A stretch of DNA of 51,093 nucleotides, from the NCBI GenBank assembly GCA_045226255.1, contig JBGVCG010000021.1:1-51093 (forward strand), given 5' to 3'. The position numbers and the translations under genes were made by a program. Below the pieces are notes generated by a model that was not told the DNA's origin, searched no databases, and saw only the letters and a list, made by a program, of their open reading frames with translations. This DNA is from UBA1181 sp045226255 (GTDB taxonomy: Bacteria > Bacteroidota > Bacteroidia > Bacteroidales > Paludibacteraceae). Positions 16,922-26,280 of this stretch are shown here, piece by piece (position 1 is the stretch's first letter; every line of letters starts with the position of its first letter).

Positions 16922-17976
16922 CCCACTATCGTGAAAAAACGTTTGAATAGACCATTGAAACAATAGATCAACAAAGAGGTGAGCAACACCACGCACACGC
17001 AAGCGATCGCCGCATAAAGCGTTGTACGATTAACCACGGAAGGCACCGTCCCGAACACCGACGAAACAGCCATGACCATAACTCCTTTGATTGGATTATG
17101 TACGGCCATCACCGTGAAACTATTCCTCCCCCACCACCTCAACCACCTGAAAAAGCGGTACGGATATACGGAGGAAAGAGTCTGAAGCCCAAAGCACAAA
17201 AGGAGGACTGCGGCAATTCCCCAAAAAGCATCGAGGTAAAACAGAGCCACTGTTTTCCCCAACATGGCATGACCCATCGAAACGTGACCATTCCACCCCG
17301 CCCCCACACACAAGAAAAGGAAGCAAAGCAACATCACAAGGGGAGTCCATTTGCCACGGGCTGCAATCCAATCCTCAAAAGAGCGAAGGCTTCCCGCCTT
17401 CTCCACCACAAGGTTCCCAAACGCATAGAAAGGGAATGCGAACAAAGCCACATCAATGCTCCATGGCAACGCTGTGAAGTCATAAGACCATTCACCACGC
17501 ACCATCAAGCACCCCATCAGCGCAAAAAGCAGGGACAGTACCACACGCACGGCCACTGAGCATTTCCGCACGAAGAAATAGAGCAGTTCCACCACAAAGA
17601 GGCAAGGGACAAACCACAATGGCACATTATGGACCAGATAGCCCTCCGACCCACGGGCCAGGAACGTCTCCACCAAAGGCTTCCAACACTCATCCATCGG
17701 TTGATGTGAGACACGCAAAAAGAAGACCCAGAACGCCCAGGTGAGGAGAGAGAATATCGCATAAGGGATAAGCAAAGAGGAGACCTTTCGTTTCAGGAAA
17801 GGCATGAAACCATCATAGCGATCCTTAGAGAACACCATGCCGCTCAGAAAGAAAAAGAGCGGTATATGGAATGCATAGACCACCTTCGCACTCAGTCCTG
17901 CGTACATGATATGCCCCCATATCACACAGAGCATGCCTAAGCCCTTCGCAAAATCTATGTAATCAAAACGTTTCAT
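16918..17976 (-). CDS. Membrane O-acyltransferase (acyltransferase-3 family)
   Basis: An integral membrane protein of 352 residues with about ten predicted helices. The N-terminus shows the family pattern: DFAKGLGML followed by WGHIMYAG, then FHIPLFFFLSG. Such enzymes carry O-acetyl or other acyl groups from the cytoplasm to glycans in the membrane or periplasm. It is directly adjacent to the GT2 gene (stop and start touch at 17977/17976) and overlaps the next ATP-grasp gene, so it belongs to the same operon. It probably decorates the repeat unit. Confidence 0.85.
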   Translation of the reverse strand: MKRFDYIDFAKGLGMLCVIWGHIMYAGLSAKVVYAFHIPLFFFLSGMVFSKDRYDGFMPFLKRKVSSLLIPYAIFSLLTWAFWVFFLRVSHQPMDECWKPLVETFLARGSEGYLVHNVPLWFVPCLFVVELLYFFVRKCSVAVRVVLSLLFALMGCLMVRGEWSYDFTALPWSIDVALFAFPFYAFGNLVVEKAGSLRSFEDWIAARGKWTPLVMLLCFLFLCVGAGWNGHVSMGHAMLGKTVALFYLDAFWGIAAVLLLCFGLQTLSSVYPYRFFRWLRWWGRNSFTVMAVHNPIKGVMVMAVSSVFGTVPSVVNRTTLYAAIACVCVVLLTSLLIYCFNGLFKRFFTIVG

Positions 17977-18762
17977 TCATTTTTCTCCAGACAAGGGAGG
18001 TACATTCTTCGTGAACCAAACCTTCTTCACCACCCCAAAGAGAAGGTTCATACCCGTCCAAAAGAGCGCAGAGGCGACACACTTTCCCTCCGAAAGGCGG
18101 AACAAGCGGTAGTGCCACTTTATCAGCGAGAGATAGCTATGATTGCTTATCGAACCCTTCCTGACACGATAGGTGGCCAGATCCTCATCCAGCAGATAGC
18201 AGTCCGCCACGGCAGACACTTTCAGCCACATCGCATAGTCATTGTTCTTTTTCAGGTCAGCCACCTGCACCAAGCCCACCACAGACGCATCGTACATGAC
18301 AGAGAGGCAACCCGGCCAGCAAAAACAGTACATGCCCCATTTCGTGATGTGGCGGGGACCCGTCACATAGCGGTTCATTGGGGTACCATCCTCACGCATG
18401 AAGCCACGACCCGTATAGGAGAAGGCATAACCGTTCTCACGCATGAAAGCCAATTGATGCTCCAGTTTAAGCGGAGACCATACATCGTCCGCGTCCAGAA
18501 AGGCGATCCATCGTCCACGGGCCTCTCGCAAGGCAAGATTCCTCGAGACCGCCGCCCCCGAGCGCACCTCGTTCCGAAAGCAACGGATACGGACATCGTC
18601 GAAGCCCTCCACACACGCCAACGAGCCATCAGTGGAGGCGTCATCGACGATGATCATCTCCCAATTGGCATACGATTGGGCACGCACACTCGCAATCGCT
18701 TCCCGCAAAAAGTCCGCGCAATTGTAGACCGGCGTGATGATGGAAACCAAATCATTCTGCAT
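17977..18762 (-). CDS. Family 2 glycosyltransferase
   Basis: A GT-A fold enzyme of 261 residues: SIITPVYN at the start, VDDASTDGS near residue 40, and FLDADDVW (DxD) near 87, with a later NNDYAMW acceptor-site block. It adds one sugar to the lipid-linked repeat unit at the cytoplasmic membrane face. I start at the ATG at 18762; a TTG two codons earlier also exists. The donor and linkage cannot be predicted. Confidence 0.9.
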   Translation of the reverse strand: MQNDLVSIITPVYNCADFLREAIASVRAQSYANWEMIIVDDASTDGSLACVEGFDDVRIRCFRNEVRSGAAVSRNLALREARGRWIAFLDADDVWSPLKLEHQLAFMRENGYAFSYTGRGFMREDGTPMNRYVTGPRHITKWGMYCFCWPGCLSVMYDASVVGLVQVADLKKNNDYAMWLKVSAVADCYLLDEDLATYRVRKGSISNHSYLSLIKWHYRLFRLSEGKCVASALFWTGMNLLFGVVKKVWFTKNVPPLSGEK

Positions 18763-18806
18763 ATCCAACGCTACAGTTTCTCCATTTCAAACGCAACACG
18801 GAGGAA

Positions 18807-19310
18807 TCATTCATGGTCTTCTGCCACAACCCTACAAGGTACTCCGACTGCCTTACAGCCGGCAGGAATAGACTTGTTAACCAAAGACATCGCTCCCACG
18901 ACAGACTCCTCTCCAATCTCAATATCCGTTCGGGCAAGCACAGTGGAACGCATACCAATATAGGCACCCTTCCTTATGACAATACGATTATGCCCTTGTC
19001 CTCTGCCATGACAAGAGAAAAAGACGCCATAGGAGATAGTAACATCATCCTCAATCGTCATCAAGTCGTAGCATTTGTCGTCCAAATAGCAACGCATCCC
19101 GATGAATACATGCTTGCCGATTTTATAGCCGCACATACGATACAAGACGATGCGCACACAATTCCATGGCAGGTAAGGAATAAAAGCGGCAGAAAACCAT
19201 TTACGGATGGGTATGGTAAAGACTTTCCACAGAGAATATTTCCAGTAATAAGGGATATCCTCCTCTTTCACACCCTTATGGGTCAATTTATACAAAAGTT
19301 TCAGCACCAT
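18807..19310 (-). CDS. Hexapeptide-repeat acetyltransferase
   Basis: The 167-residue protein has a C-terminal left-handed beta-helix: repeats such as IGKHVFIGM, IEDDVTISY and IRKGAYIGM, and the closing block AIGVPCRVV-like (AVGVPCRVVAED). The sequence fits WcaF/CapG-type O-acetyltransferases using acetyl-CoA, including the catalytic-site His in SCHGRG. The N-terminal 60 residues are basic and hydrophobic and may sit on the membrane. It lies between two glycosyltransferase genes and probably acetylates a sugar of the repeat unit. Confidence 0.85.
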   Translation of the reverse strand: MVLKLLYKLTHKGVKEEDIPYYWKYSLWKVFTIPIRKWFSAAFIPYLPWNCVRIVLYRMCGYKIGKHVFIGMRCYLDDKCYDLMTIEDDVTISYGVFFSCHGRGQGHNRIVIRKGAYIGMRSTVLARTDIEIGEESVVGAMSLVNKSIPAGCKAVGVPCRVVAEDHE

Positions 19311-19338
19311 ATTCTCAATCGACTATATATACCAAAGA

Positions 19339-20412
19339 TCATGCAGGGAAAATAGCATCAAGCCAATCATCCGATTGATCTATCACGGACGACTTAGGCA
19401 CAGCACGGATTCGTTTTATTTTTTCCTGGGTTAATTCCTCCGACAGGCCATTCACCAAAGCGACGACGCTCTCCTCATCCGAGGCATTCACGTCCAATCC
19501 GATGCCCAATTGGTCCACCCTCTCCGCCAAAAAAGTGCCCTTTGAGACGATGATAGGGGTTTCGAAATAGATGGCTTCATATAATTTGTTAGGCTCCGCA
19601 TAGACCACATTCGCATAATCCGTGTCGTAAGCGGAAAGGACCCAATCAATCTCCGCATAGATGGCTGACAGGTCACGGGGAGACTCATACGGGCCATGGA
19701 AATAACAATTACCCAATCGGTTTAGGGGTTCAAACTGCTGACGATTATGTTCGGAAGGGAAATCCCCGTAGAAATGGAACTCATGCTGAGGAAAGTGACG
19801 GCAGAAGATGTCAGCGAAGGAAAAAATCGTATGGAAACGGATTCTCCCCACAAACCCGACACGAAGTTTTTCATGTGCGGACTTCGGCACAAAAGGGAAG
19901 TCCGCCACCGAAGGGACAAGCTTATTCGGCACGACACGAACATTGTCCGGACATTCGTCTCCGAAATGATAGCGGACAAAACCCTCCGATGTGAGCACCG
20001 TCATACGCGACTTCTTTATCAGACGTTTGTCCAAGAGCTCCAACGCCTTGCGTACGAAGGAATTAGGCAAATACGTATGCACCAAATCAAGCTCCTCGTA
20101 CACGTATGGTCTGCCGTGACAGCGAAGGGAAAACATCAGCGCGACATCCAAACCGTTCAAATAGTAGAGATCAGCATCCGTGGGAACAATCCTTCCCATG
20201 GATTTCAGCATAAGGGGAATGCGCTTCAGATAAGGAAGTTCATTCGGGAAAGAACCAATGACCTCGATCGGGAACCCTACCTTTTCATCGTACGTTTCCG
20301 AAGCCCGCCGAAAGGCATACACCTCCACCTCGGCGCCCCGTTTGAGGAACGAACGCACACGCATTATGCTTCGTTGGTTATGCAGCGAACCTAAGACAAA
20401 AACGACTTTCAT
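19339..20412 (-). CDS. Glycosyltransferase, GT-B fold (GT4-like)
   Basis: A 357-residue protein with two Rossmann-like halves: VVFVLGSLHNQRS at the start and RVGFVGRIRFHT near residue 185, then YAEPNKLYEAI, which holds the EPNKLYE part of the retaining EX7E-like motif. It overlaps the next upstream gene by ATGA (20409-20412). It probably adds a sugar to the growing lipid-linked unit. The N-terminal half is diverged from typical GT4 proteins, so donor and acceptor are unknown. Confidence 0.82.
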   Translation of the reverse strand: MKVVFVLGSLHNQRSIMRVRSFLKRGAEVEVYAFRRASETYDEKVGFPIEVIGSFPNELPYLKRIPLMLKSMGRIVPTDADLYYLNGLDVALMFSLRCHGRPYVYEELDLVHTYLPNSFVRKALELLDKRLIKKSRMTVLTSEGFVRYHFGDECPDNVRVVPNKLVPSVADFPFVPKSAHEKLRVGFVGRIRFHTIFSFADIFCRHFPQHEFHFYGDFPSEHNRQQFEPLNRLGNCYFHGPYESPRDLSAIYAEIDWVLSAYDTDYANVVYAEPNKLYEAIYFETPIIVSKGTFLAERVDQLGIGLDVNASDEESVVALVNGLSEELTQEKIKRIRAVPKSSVIDQSDDWLDAIFPA

Positions 20413-21536
20413 AAGGTTTGGTTATGTGTCCCCATACGAGTTTGGATGAAACGGAGAATGCCCTCCGCACGCTTGCCGATCGTCCGCTCTTCCGCAGAGG
20501 CCAATGCATTTTCCGCATAGGCGCATCTGCGCTTCTCGTCAGAGAGCGAGACAATCGCAGTCGCTATCTCCTCCACATTCGTTGGCTCTATCATAATCGA
20601 GTTTTTATCATTGAGGACATCCCAATTAAACGGTCTATTAGAAGAGACGACAGGCAGTCCACACGACAAAGCCTCCACCACAGCATTGCAACACCCCTCA
20701 TGAAGCGTCGGAAGGACAAAGACATCCGAAGCGTTCAAATACTTCGGAAGCATATCATGAGGGAGCACTCCCTGGAACAATATATTGTCGCACGAAGGAT
20801 GATCACTTCCGCTCCCCACAAAGAGAGAATGGACGGTCAGTCCTTTGATACTGCTGATAGCCTGAGAAAGCAGTTTCGTCCCTTTCCGCTCGCAAAACGC
20901 ACCCACGGAGGCAACGATATAGGCATCTTGAGGGAAGCCCAGTTCCTTGCGGCACTGATTCTTATCCATCTTTCGGAAGATTGTCCTATCAACAGCATTC
21001 GGGAAGACCTCACATTTGTCAGGGGTAGTCAAACCCAAAGAAACACTCTCCTCTAGATTCTTCCGAGAAACACAAACAACGCCCGACACATAATCCGTGA
21101 AATCTTTGGTCAACAGTTTCATATCGAACTGCTTCACAATCTCAGCCTCGCCGGAAGCGACAAACAGCGGGAGCCCATTGTCCCGAGCATATGCATAGGC
21201 CCACTCCGCAGCGTTCCAGAAGTGAGTATACACCACATCCGGACGGAAATCCATTCGTCGCAAAGCCTTGTACAAGGCACGCTTGCGGAAAACGTACGAA
21301 AGCGATATGCCACCGAGCCTCAACGTAGAAAAAGAGGCGAACTTAGGACGGCACACCATCACGCCATCCTCCTCGCTCAGATAAGGCACTAACCGTCTAT
21401 TCCTCGTGAGACTATATGGTGAAATCACATAGCAACGATGACCACACCGCGCGAAAGCATTCACCAGTTCCTTCACGAACTGATATTTCACCCTATGCGA
21501 GTCTGGATAATCCGGCGTAACGATTAAGATATTCAT
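20409..21536 (-). CDS. Glycosyltransferase family 4
   Basis: A 375-residue GT-B enzyme. It has NILIVTPDYPDS at the N-terminus, an F-NAVD block, VASVGAFCERKG at the start of the donor domain and HEGCCNAVVEALSCGLPVV, the canonical EX7E region. It overlaps both neighbours by four bases (ATGA), showing tight translational coupling from the polymerase gene to this gene and the following transferase. The donor is unknown; GT4 enzymes retain configuration and often use GDP-mannose or UDP-hexoses. Confidence 0.9.
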   Translation of the reverse strand: MNILIVTPDYPDSHRVKYQFVKELVNAFARCGHRCYVISPYSLTRNRRLVPYLSEEDGVMVCRPKFASFSTLRLGGISLSYVFRKRALYKALRRMDFRPDVVYTHFWNAAEWAYAYARDNGLPLFVASGEAEIVKQFDMKLLTKDFTDYVSGVVCVSRKNLEESVSLGLTTPDKCEVFPNAVDRTIFRKMDKNQCRKELGFPQDAYIVASVGAFCERKGTKLLSQAISSIKGLTVHSLFVGSGSDHPSCDNILFQGVLPHDMLPKYLNASDVFVLPTLHEGCCNAVVEALSCGLPVVSSNRPFNWDVLNDKNSIMIEPTNVEEIATAIVSLSDEKRRCAYAENALASAEERTIGKRAEGILRFIQTRMGTHNQTL

Positions 21537-22732
21537 ACAGCGATAGCGTTTTCCTCCCTTTTCCTCGATTCAACACCCAAACAGAATCCTAGCACGATGG
21601 TCGAATATATGTTCATGTCACCATATGACAAGGAAAAAAATGTCCTCATGAAATAAATGAACATCACCAATCCGAATGCGAAGCTAACCAAGCGATCATC
21701 AGTCATAGAACGCCAAGCACGGAAGAAACATACCCAATAAATAGCATACACGACAACGCCAAACACACCCTGATTGATGGCCAACTCCAGCCAATCGTTA
21801 TGCGCATAATTAACGGAGATTTCCAACGTGGCATTCGCCCCGGAGCCAAACAGGAACTGGAAGAACGTCGTGTCGTATAGAAAATAGTTCAGGAAGGTGA
21901 CAAATAAGAAATCCCTACCGCTCACATTTCCCTCAATAGTCGCCTGCAAACGTTGACTGAAAAAATCACTCGTTTGCATCAAATGCCACACCAGATAAGA
22001 CATCAGGATAACCGCCCCGACGGAAACAACCACAATCAGTAATTTCTTATAGCGCTTCGCCGTCCGGAACATCTCCAACAAGAACCATACCATGCATAGC
22101 GCACCGATCAGAATGGCACCCCTTTTCATTCCCATCAGAATAAAGGTCATCACACAAATTATTCCCAGATATTGCAGCAATGGACGCTTGTTGGAAAACG
22201 TCAGGATAGGGAAAAGACAAAGGAACTCATACCCCATGTTATTGACAATGCCATCGCGCTCCACACCTCTCTCCGCCAAGACAGACCTCGAATCCACGTC
22301 ATAGCTCCAATAGGAGATGATAACCACAACGAAGAAGAAGAAGGTCAACACCTGCAAGTATCTCTTAGAAAGGATACCCTTCCACGCGAAATAGTAAAAC
22401 ACATAGATCGGCAGGAGGGAATTCATAATATTCTTCAGATAATTGAACGTCTTATAGACTGAGACACCCAAATATACATGTTCCCCTTCCAGAATATAAA
22501 TCACTCCATAGAAGAAGAACATGAGCAATAGTGCGTTCAGGGCATAGATATAAGAGGGTTTGCTCGTCACCTTCAGGTTCACCATCCAGAGATAATATAC
22601 CGACACTCCATTCAAAGTGAGGATGATGGCTTGGGAGAGTAAATTTCCTTCTGTCCATAGCAGTCCCTGTAATTCATACAAGAACCACAACAGAATATAC
22701 AAGAAGAGAATATGTCTTTCTTTCAGCACCAT
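21533..22732 (-). CDS. O-antigen/exopolysaccharide polymerase (Wzy-like)
   Basis: An integral membrane protein of 399 residues with about ten to twelve predicted helices. A large periplasmic loop between about residues 265 and 320 includes SGRDFLF and the block YAHNDWLELAINQG, typical of Wzy and WaaL-type proteins (PF04932). It joins flipped repeat units into a chain at the periplasmic side. The start overlaps the stop of the TupA-like gene by one base (TAATG). Polymerase is favoured over ligase because the locus has Wzx, Wzc and Wza-like partners. Confidence 0.88.
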   Translation of the reverse strand: MVLKERHILFLYILLWFLYELQGLLWTEGNLLSQAIILTLNGVSVYYLWMVNLKVTSKPSYIYALNALLLMFFFYGVIYILEGEHVYLGVSVYKTFNYLKNIMNSLLPIYVFYYFAWKGILSKRYLQVLTFFFFVVVIISYWSYDVDSRSVLAERGVERDGIVNNMGYEFLCLFPILTFSNKRPLLQYLGIICVMTFILMGMKRGAILIGALCMVWFLLEMFRTAKRYKKLLIVVVSVGAVILMSYLVWHLMQTSDFFSQRLQATIEGNVSGRDFLFVTFLNYFLYDTTFFQFLFGSGANATLEISVNYAHNDWLELAINQGVFGVVVYAIYWVCFFRAWRSMTDDRLVSFAFGLVMFIYFMRTFFSLSYGDMNIYSTIVLGFCLGVESRKREENAIAV

Positions 22733-23643
22733 TAATCGTCTATGATTTTAGGGGGAAGTGTCAACCATTCGCCCCATTTACGGTCCCACTCCAACGAACA
22801 CATGTCATTGTAGCCACTTGTGGTGATGAAGGTCATTTCCCCAAAATAAACACGTCCATTCACCTGATAGAAATCCACCCGCACATGAGGGAATCCCGCA
22901 GACAACGTAGAGGCAAGACGCTTCATTTCCTCGAAACATTCAGGCTTCTCCATTATGACTCCGGTAGGTTTTCCTACCCTACTGACGATCGGCAGGGGAC
23001 GAAAATCCATGTCATAATAATCAAAAGTTGGGTGAGTAGAATGGTTCGCGACCACATACATAGCCTTAGGCTCTCCATCGAAACAGAAGAACTTATAATC
23101 CTTCAAATTATCCGTCCCATCGTCCAGATACTCCTCCGCAATAATCCGACGGGGGACATTCTTATAGGGCCATTCCCTTGTCTCCGCATAGAAATCACGC
23201 TTCAGGCAACGATTCAGTTTCTTCCTTGCAGCCTGCATGTCAAAGGAAGATTTATCCTTGCAGACTACCACGCTATTGTTGTCGTGGTTGCATTTCAGGA
23301 CGAACCGATCGGGCAAAGTGTCGAGATCGATATCCTCCGCACGCTCCCACACGCCTAACGTGGGGATGATGTACTCGTCGCCTATCCGCTCCGCCACCCA
23401 CTGTTTCGCAAGGTGTTTATCCACAATAACCGTACATTCCGGGCGATGATAGTAGAGCTTCATCCACTGCAGTTTTTCCGTGTAGGTCTGGGGATTTTTC
23501 AAATCCAGACGTTTCCCCAACTGCAGGTAATACATCACCTGAAGATATAGCTCGTCGGGGAATAGACGTGCCGTCCAACGCACCACCTTTATCGCGACAT
23601 CCCGTGGCCTCAACAAATATTTCAACAAGGAAACAACACCCAT
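22732..23643 (-). CDS. TupA-like ATP-grasp protein
   Basis: A 303-residue protein recognisable as the TupA-like ATP-grasp family found in polysaccharide loci: LDLKNPQTYTEKLQWMK at about 43-59, VLKCNHDNN for the nucleotide loop, IAEEYLDD and YFGEMTFITTSG for the Mg-binding part. TupA in Bacillus helps make the polyglutamate-polyglucuronate cell wall polymer teichuronopeptide. The family is often mislabelled as glycosyltransferase. I start at ATG 23643; a GTG at 23655 overlapping the CapA stop (GTGA) is equally possible. Together with the second ATP-grasp gene, it suggests amide-linked substituents on an acidic polysaccharide. Confidence 0.85.
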   Translation of the reverse strand: MGVVSLLKYLLRPRDVAIKVVRWTARLFPDELYLQVMYYLQLGKRLDLKNPQTYTEKLQWMKLYYHRPECTVIVDKHLAKQWVAERIGDEYIIPTLGVWERAEDIDLDTLPDRFVLKCNHDNNSVVVCKDKSSFDMQAARKKLNRCLKRDFYAETREWPYKNVPRRIIAEEYLDDGTDNLKDYKFFCFDGEPKAMYVVANHSTHPTFDYYDMDFRPLPIVSRVGKPTGVIMEKPECFEEMKRLASTLSAGFPHVRVDFYQVNGRVYFGEMTFITTSGYNDMCSLEWDRKWGEWLTLPPKIIDD

Positions 23644-23651
23644 CTCGAATA

Positions 23652-24788
23652 TCACTTCTTATCCGTAAAAAAAGCTTTCATATACACAGAGAACAAATCC
23701 CTATGAGACTCGCAATCCATATAGTTCAGGAAACGGGCAAGCCTTCTCTTCCGGAGAAATTTCGGGAAGAGATGTTTCCTCGACAAATACAACATCACCC
23801 GGTTCTGATATGGATATAAAACCGACAAATAGGACTCTCCTCGCTCCTTGGCTAACTGATCAAATGCAGCCTTCAGTCGCGACGGGTCTTCTATCTGCCC
23901 ATTCAACTCCCTAATTTTTCCCTCGAACTTGACTATCTCTTCCCCCTCCATCAATCGGACCTCAGGGGAATCATCGCATTGGACAAATGGCACCAACTCG
24001 AACGAGAGACTTTCTCCACCAAAATCCAGGCAAACCATATAGCCCTCGTTCCACGAAGAATGTCTGTTCGGACTATCAAAGCAGAAATTACCCAGTCCGT
24101 AGAAAATCGGAGCCCCCTTATAGCATTCATACCCGCTATAACAATGCTGATGATGATTCACAACCGCATCCGCCCCCGCATCCACGAAGAAACGGTACAA
24201 TTCCTGCATCCTAGGCGTAGGCAAAGGATAATGTTCCTTGCCTCCATGGGTTATCACCAAGACATAATCCGCCTTGGATTTCGCTTCTTGTATCGTACGG
24301 AAGAGACGTACCGGCTCAATAGGGTTCGCACCCGCCTTCTCCTCCGACGCAATGGAGAACTCATGTTCACAGCAGTTGATGACCGCAAGCGTCGCACCGC
24401 CGATCTCTTTGTAGAGGACTTGCCCTGCGTCCTCTAGGTTCCTTCCCGCTCCCACATATTCCATGCCCTTTGCCGTCAGCACATCCAACGTGTTCACGAG
24501 GCTGGAATCTCCGTAATCCAGGATATGGTTATTCGCCAACGTCGCACAAGAGAAACCCAACTCACACAATGCTTCGACTGATTTTTCCGAGCACTTCAAA
24601 TGTGGTCCGCACTTGGTGATCGGAGACGACGCACCATCCCACACCGGACATTCCAAATTGACGAAAGAATAATCCGCACGTTCAACCAACGGACGGATCC
24701 CCGCGAACACCCTATACGAAGCGCCCTCCTCTATCAAGGACTCCACACGCGACATGGGGCAGAAATCGGAAGCGACCAAAACCTTCAT
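23652..24788 (-). CDS. CapA-family protein (PGA_cap metallophosphoesterase-like)
   Basis: A 378-residue protein with the CapA/PgsA order of motifs: VASDFCP near the start, FVNLECPVW, LANNHILDYG, VITHGGKEH and AVVNHHQHCYSGYE, all of which fit a calcineurin-like metal site. In Bacillus, CapA is needed for poly-gamma-glutamate synthesis and export. Here it has no membrane anchor at the N-terminus. The gene overlaps the flippase gene by ATGA and is followed by the TupA-like gene, so amino-acid-linked polymer chemistry is a consistent theme. The exact reaction of CapA proteins is unsettled. Confidence 0.85.
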   Translation of the reverse strand: MKVLVASDFCPMSRVESLIEEGASYRVFAGIRPLVERADYSFVNLECPVWDGASSPITKCGPHLKCSEKSVEALCELGFSCATLANNHILDYGDSSLVNTLDVLTAKGMEYVGAGRNLEDAGQVLYKEIGGATLAVINCCEHEFSIASEEKAGANPIEPVRLFRTIQEAKSKADYVLVITHGGKEHYPLPTPRMQELYRFFVDAGADAVVNHHQHCYSGYECYKGAPIFYGLGNFCFDSPNRHSSWNEGYMVCLDFGGESLSFELVPFVQCDDSPEVRLMEGEEIVKFEGKIRELNGQIEDPSRLKAAFDQLAKERGESYLSVLYPYQNRVMLYLSRKHLFPKFLRKRRLARFLNYMDCESHRDLFSVYMKAFFTDKK

Positions 24789-26233
24789 CGGCGAACCATT
24801 TTAGCTAAATCAAAAAACAAAGCACGCTCCTTGGGGAACATCATCACGCATCCTACATACACGAGTAGGCTGACGCATAATGAGCCTATCTGCATTGGCA
24901 TCGAAGATCCTACACACCGAAGCAGAAAGGTCATACCAAACATCAGTGCGGCAGCGAATACCGCAGGAACAACATTCCGGGTCATCTTCAACGGAGATAT
25001 CTTCAGCACCACCCACACAATCAACAGATGAACGGCAATGAACTCCAATCGAACAGAAGAACGCACCCAACACAACGTATGGAATCCATATCTGACAGAG
25101 AACCATACGGCAGGCCATAAAACAATTATATGAAGCCATTGGGCAAGCACTGACAACTTAGGCTTTCCCAAGGCCCTATAGATTTCACTACAATAATGGG
25201 ACAGTACGATCATAAGTGCGGAGGAAAGGCCCCATAAGCCTATGAAAAAAGAAGCCTCCATCCACGACTCACCCAGAAGGACTTTTGTCACCAATTCGTC
25301 ATAAGAGAAGAGGACAATGCCTATCGGGAAAGCCACCAGCGCAACTGTCTTTTGGAACTTATAGAATAAATCGAGGAAAGAGGCCCGATCATTCTGGAGT
25401 CTCGACAACGAAGAGAAGAGAATGGGCGTGGTCACGGAGGTCACCAGGCCAAAAACCTGACCGACCAAGACGCTTGACGTTCTATAAAGTCCCAAGTAGT
25501 ATTGACTCAGCATGGTTCCGACGATGAAGACATCCACATAGCTTGTCAACCAGATGGAGATGGATTCGAAGAGCGACCACAGAGAGAAAGAAAGCATTTC
25601 CTTCAACTCCCGAAACGAGAAGTAAAAGCGGGGCTTCCATTTCGACCAGCAGGTCAACAGAAGTGCGTTCACCATGTTTTGGGAGAGCGTGCCGATCACC
25701 AGCGCCCAATAATTTTTCAGGAAAATTGCCAAAGGCAGCGTGACCAACAAAGGGACCAAGACATACACGATGCGCGCATGAAACAATGTCTTGAAATCCA
25801 AGGCCCTCTTATAGAGAGCAGTCTGTATGGAAGAGAATGCGGCCAGAGGAATGGAAAGAGAAGCCACCGCCAATGCCGTGCCCATATTAGGGCTCCCCAC
25901 GCAAGCCGCCAAAGGTTCCCTGAAGAGGAAAATAAGTATCCAAAGGAGAAACGACAAACATAAATTTGACCAGAACGCCACATTCGAACTTCTGTACAGA
26001 TCGGACTCTGAGCCAAATTCATGCTGAATCAGATATTTCTGGAAACCCGCATCCGCAAAGACTTCCGCAAAGGATATGATGATCACCAAAGATGTGACCA
26101 CTCCGAAAGCCTCGGGCGCCAACAGCCTCGCCAACACCATGCTCACCACAGGCGTAAGCAACTTGGCTGCGATCTCCGCCACGGAAGACCACTTTGCGGC
26201 AGTGACTATGTTCTGTTTTAAATCGTCAGGCAT
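24785..26233 (-). CDS. Polysaccharide flippase (Wzx/WzxC-like, MOP superfamily)
   Basis: Integral membrane protein of 482 residues with 12-14 predicted helices. The start, with KWSSVAEIAAKLLTPVVS and LARLLAPEAFGVV, is characteristic of the WzxC-type family. It flips the undecaprenyl-linked repeat unit to the periplasmic face. It is located between the dehydrogenase and CapA genes in a tightly packed cluster. The presence of Wzx, Wzy, a Wzc-like kinase and a Wza-like exporter defines a Wzx/Wzy-dependent pathway. Confidence 0.92.
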   Translation of the reverse strand: MPDDLKQNIVTAAKWSSVAEIAAKLLTPVVSMVLARLLAPEAFGVVTSLVIIISFAEVFADAGFQKYLIQHEFGSESDLYRSSNVAFWSNLCLSFLLWILIFLFREPLAACVGSPNMGTALAVASLSIPLAAFSSIQTALYKRALDFKTLFHARIVYVLVPLLVTLPLAIFLKNYWALVIGTLSQNMVNALLLTCWSKWKPRFYFSFRELKEMLSFSLWSLFESISIWLTSYVDVFIVGTMLSQYYLGLYRTSSVLVGQVFGLVTSVTTPILFSSLSRLQNDRASFLDLFYKFQKTVALVAFPIGIVLFSYDELVTKVLLGESWMEASFFIGLWGLSSALMIVLSHYCSEIYRALGKPKLSVLAQWLHIIVLWPAVWFSVRYGFHTLCWVRSSVRLEFIAVHLLIVWVVLKISPLKMTRNVVPAVFAAALMFGMTFLLRCVGSSMPMQIGSLCVSLLVYVGCVMMFPKERALFFDLAKMVRR

Positions 26234-26280
26234 AAAATCATATACACATCGCCTGAAAAGAGCTTTCTTCAGGACTACCC

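Noticed and set aside
22732..23643. Label of glycosyltransferase for this gene
   Set aside because: Its motifs fit the TupA-like ATP-grasp family; the older glycosyltransferase naming of such proteins is not supported by any GT motif.
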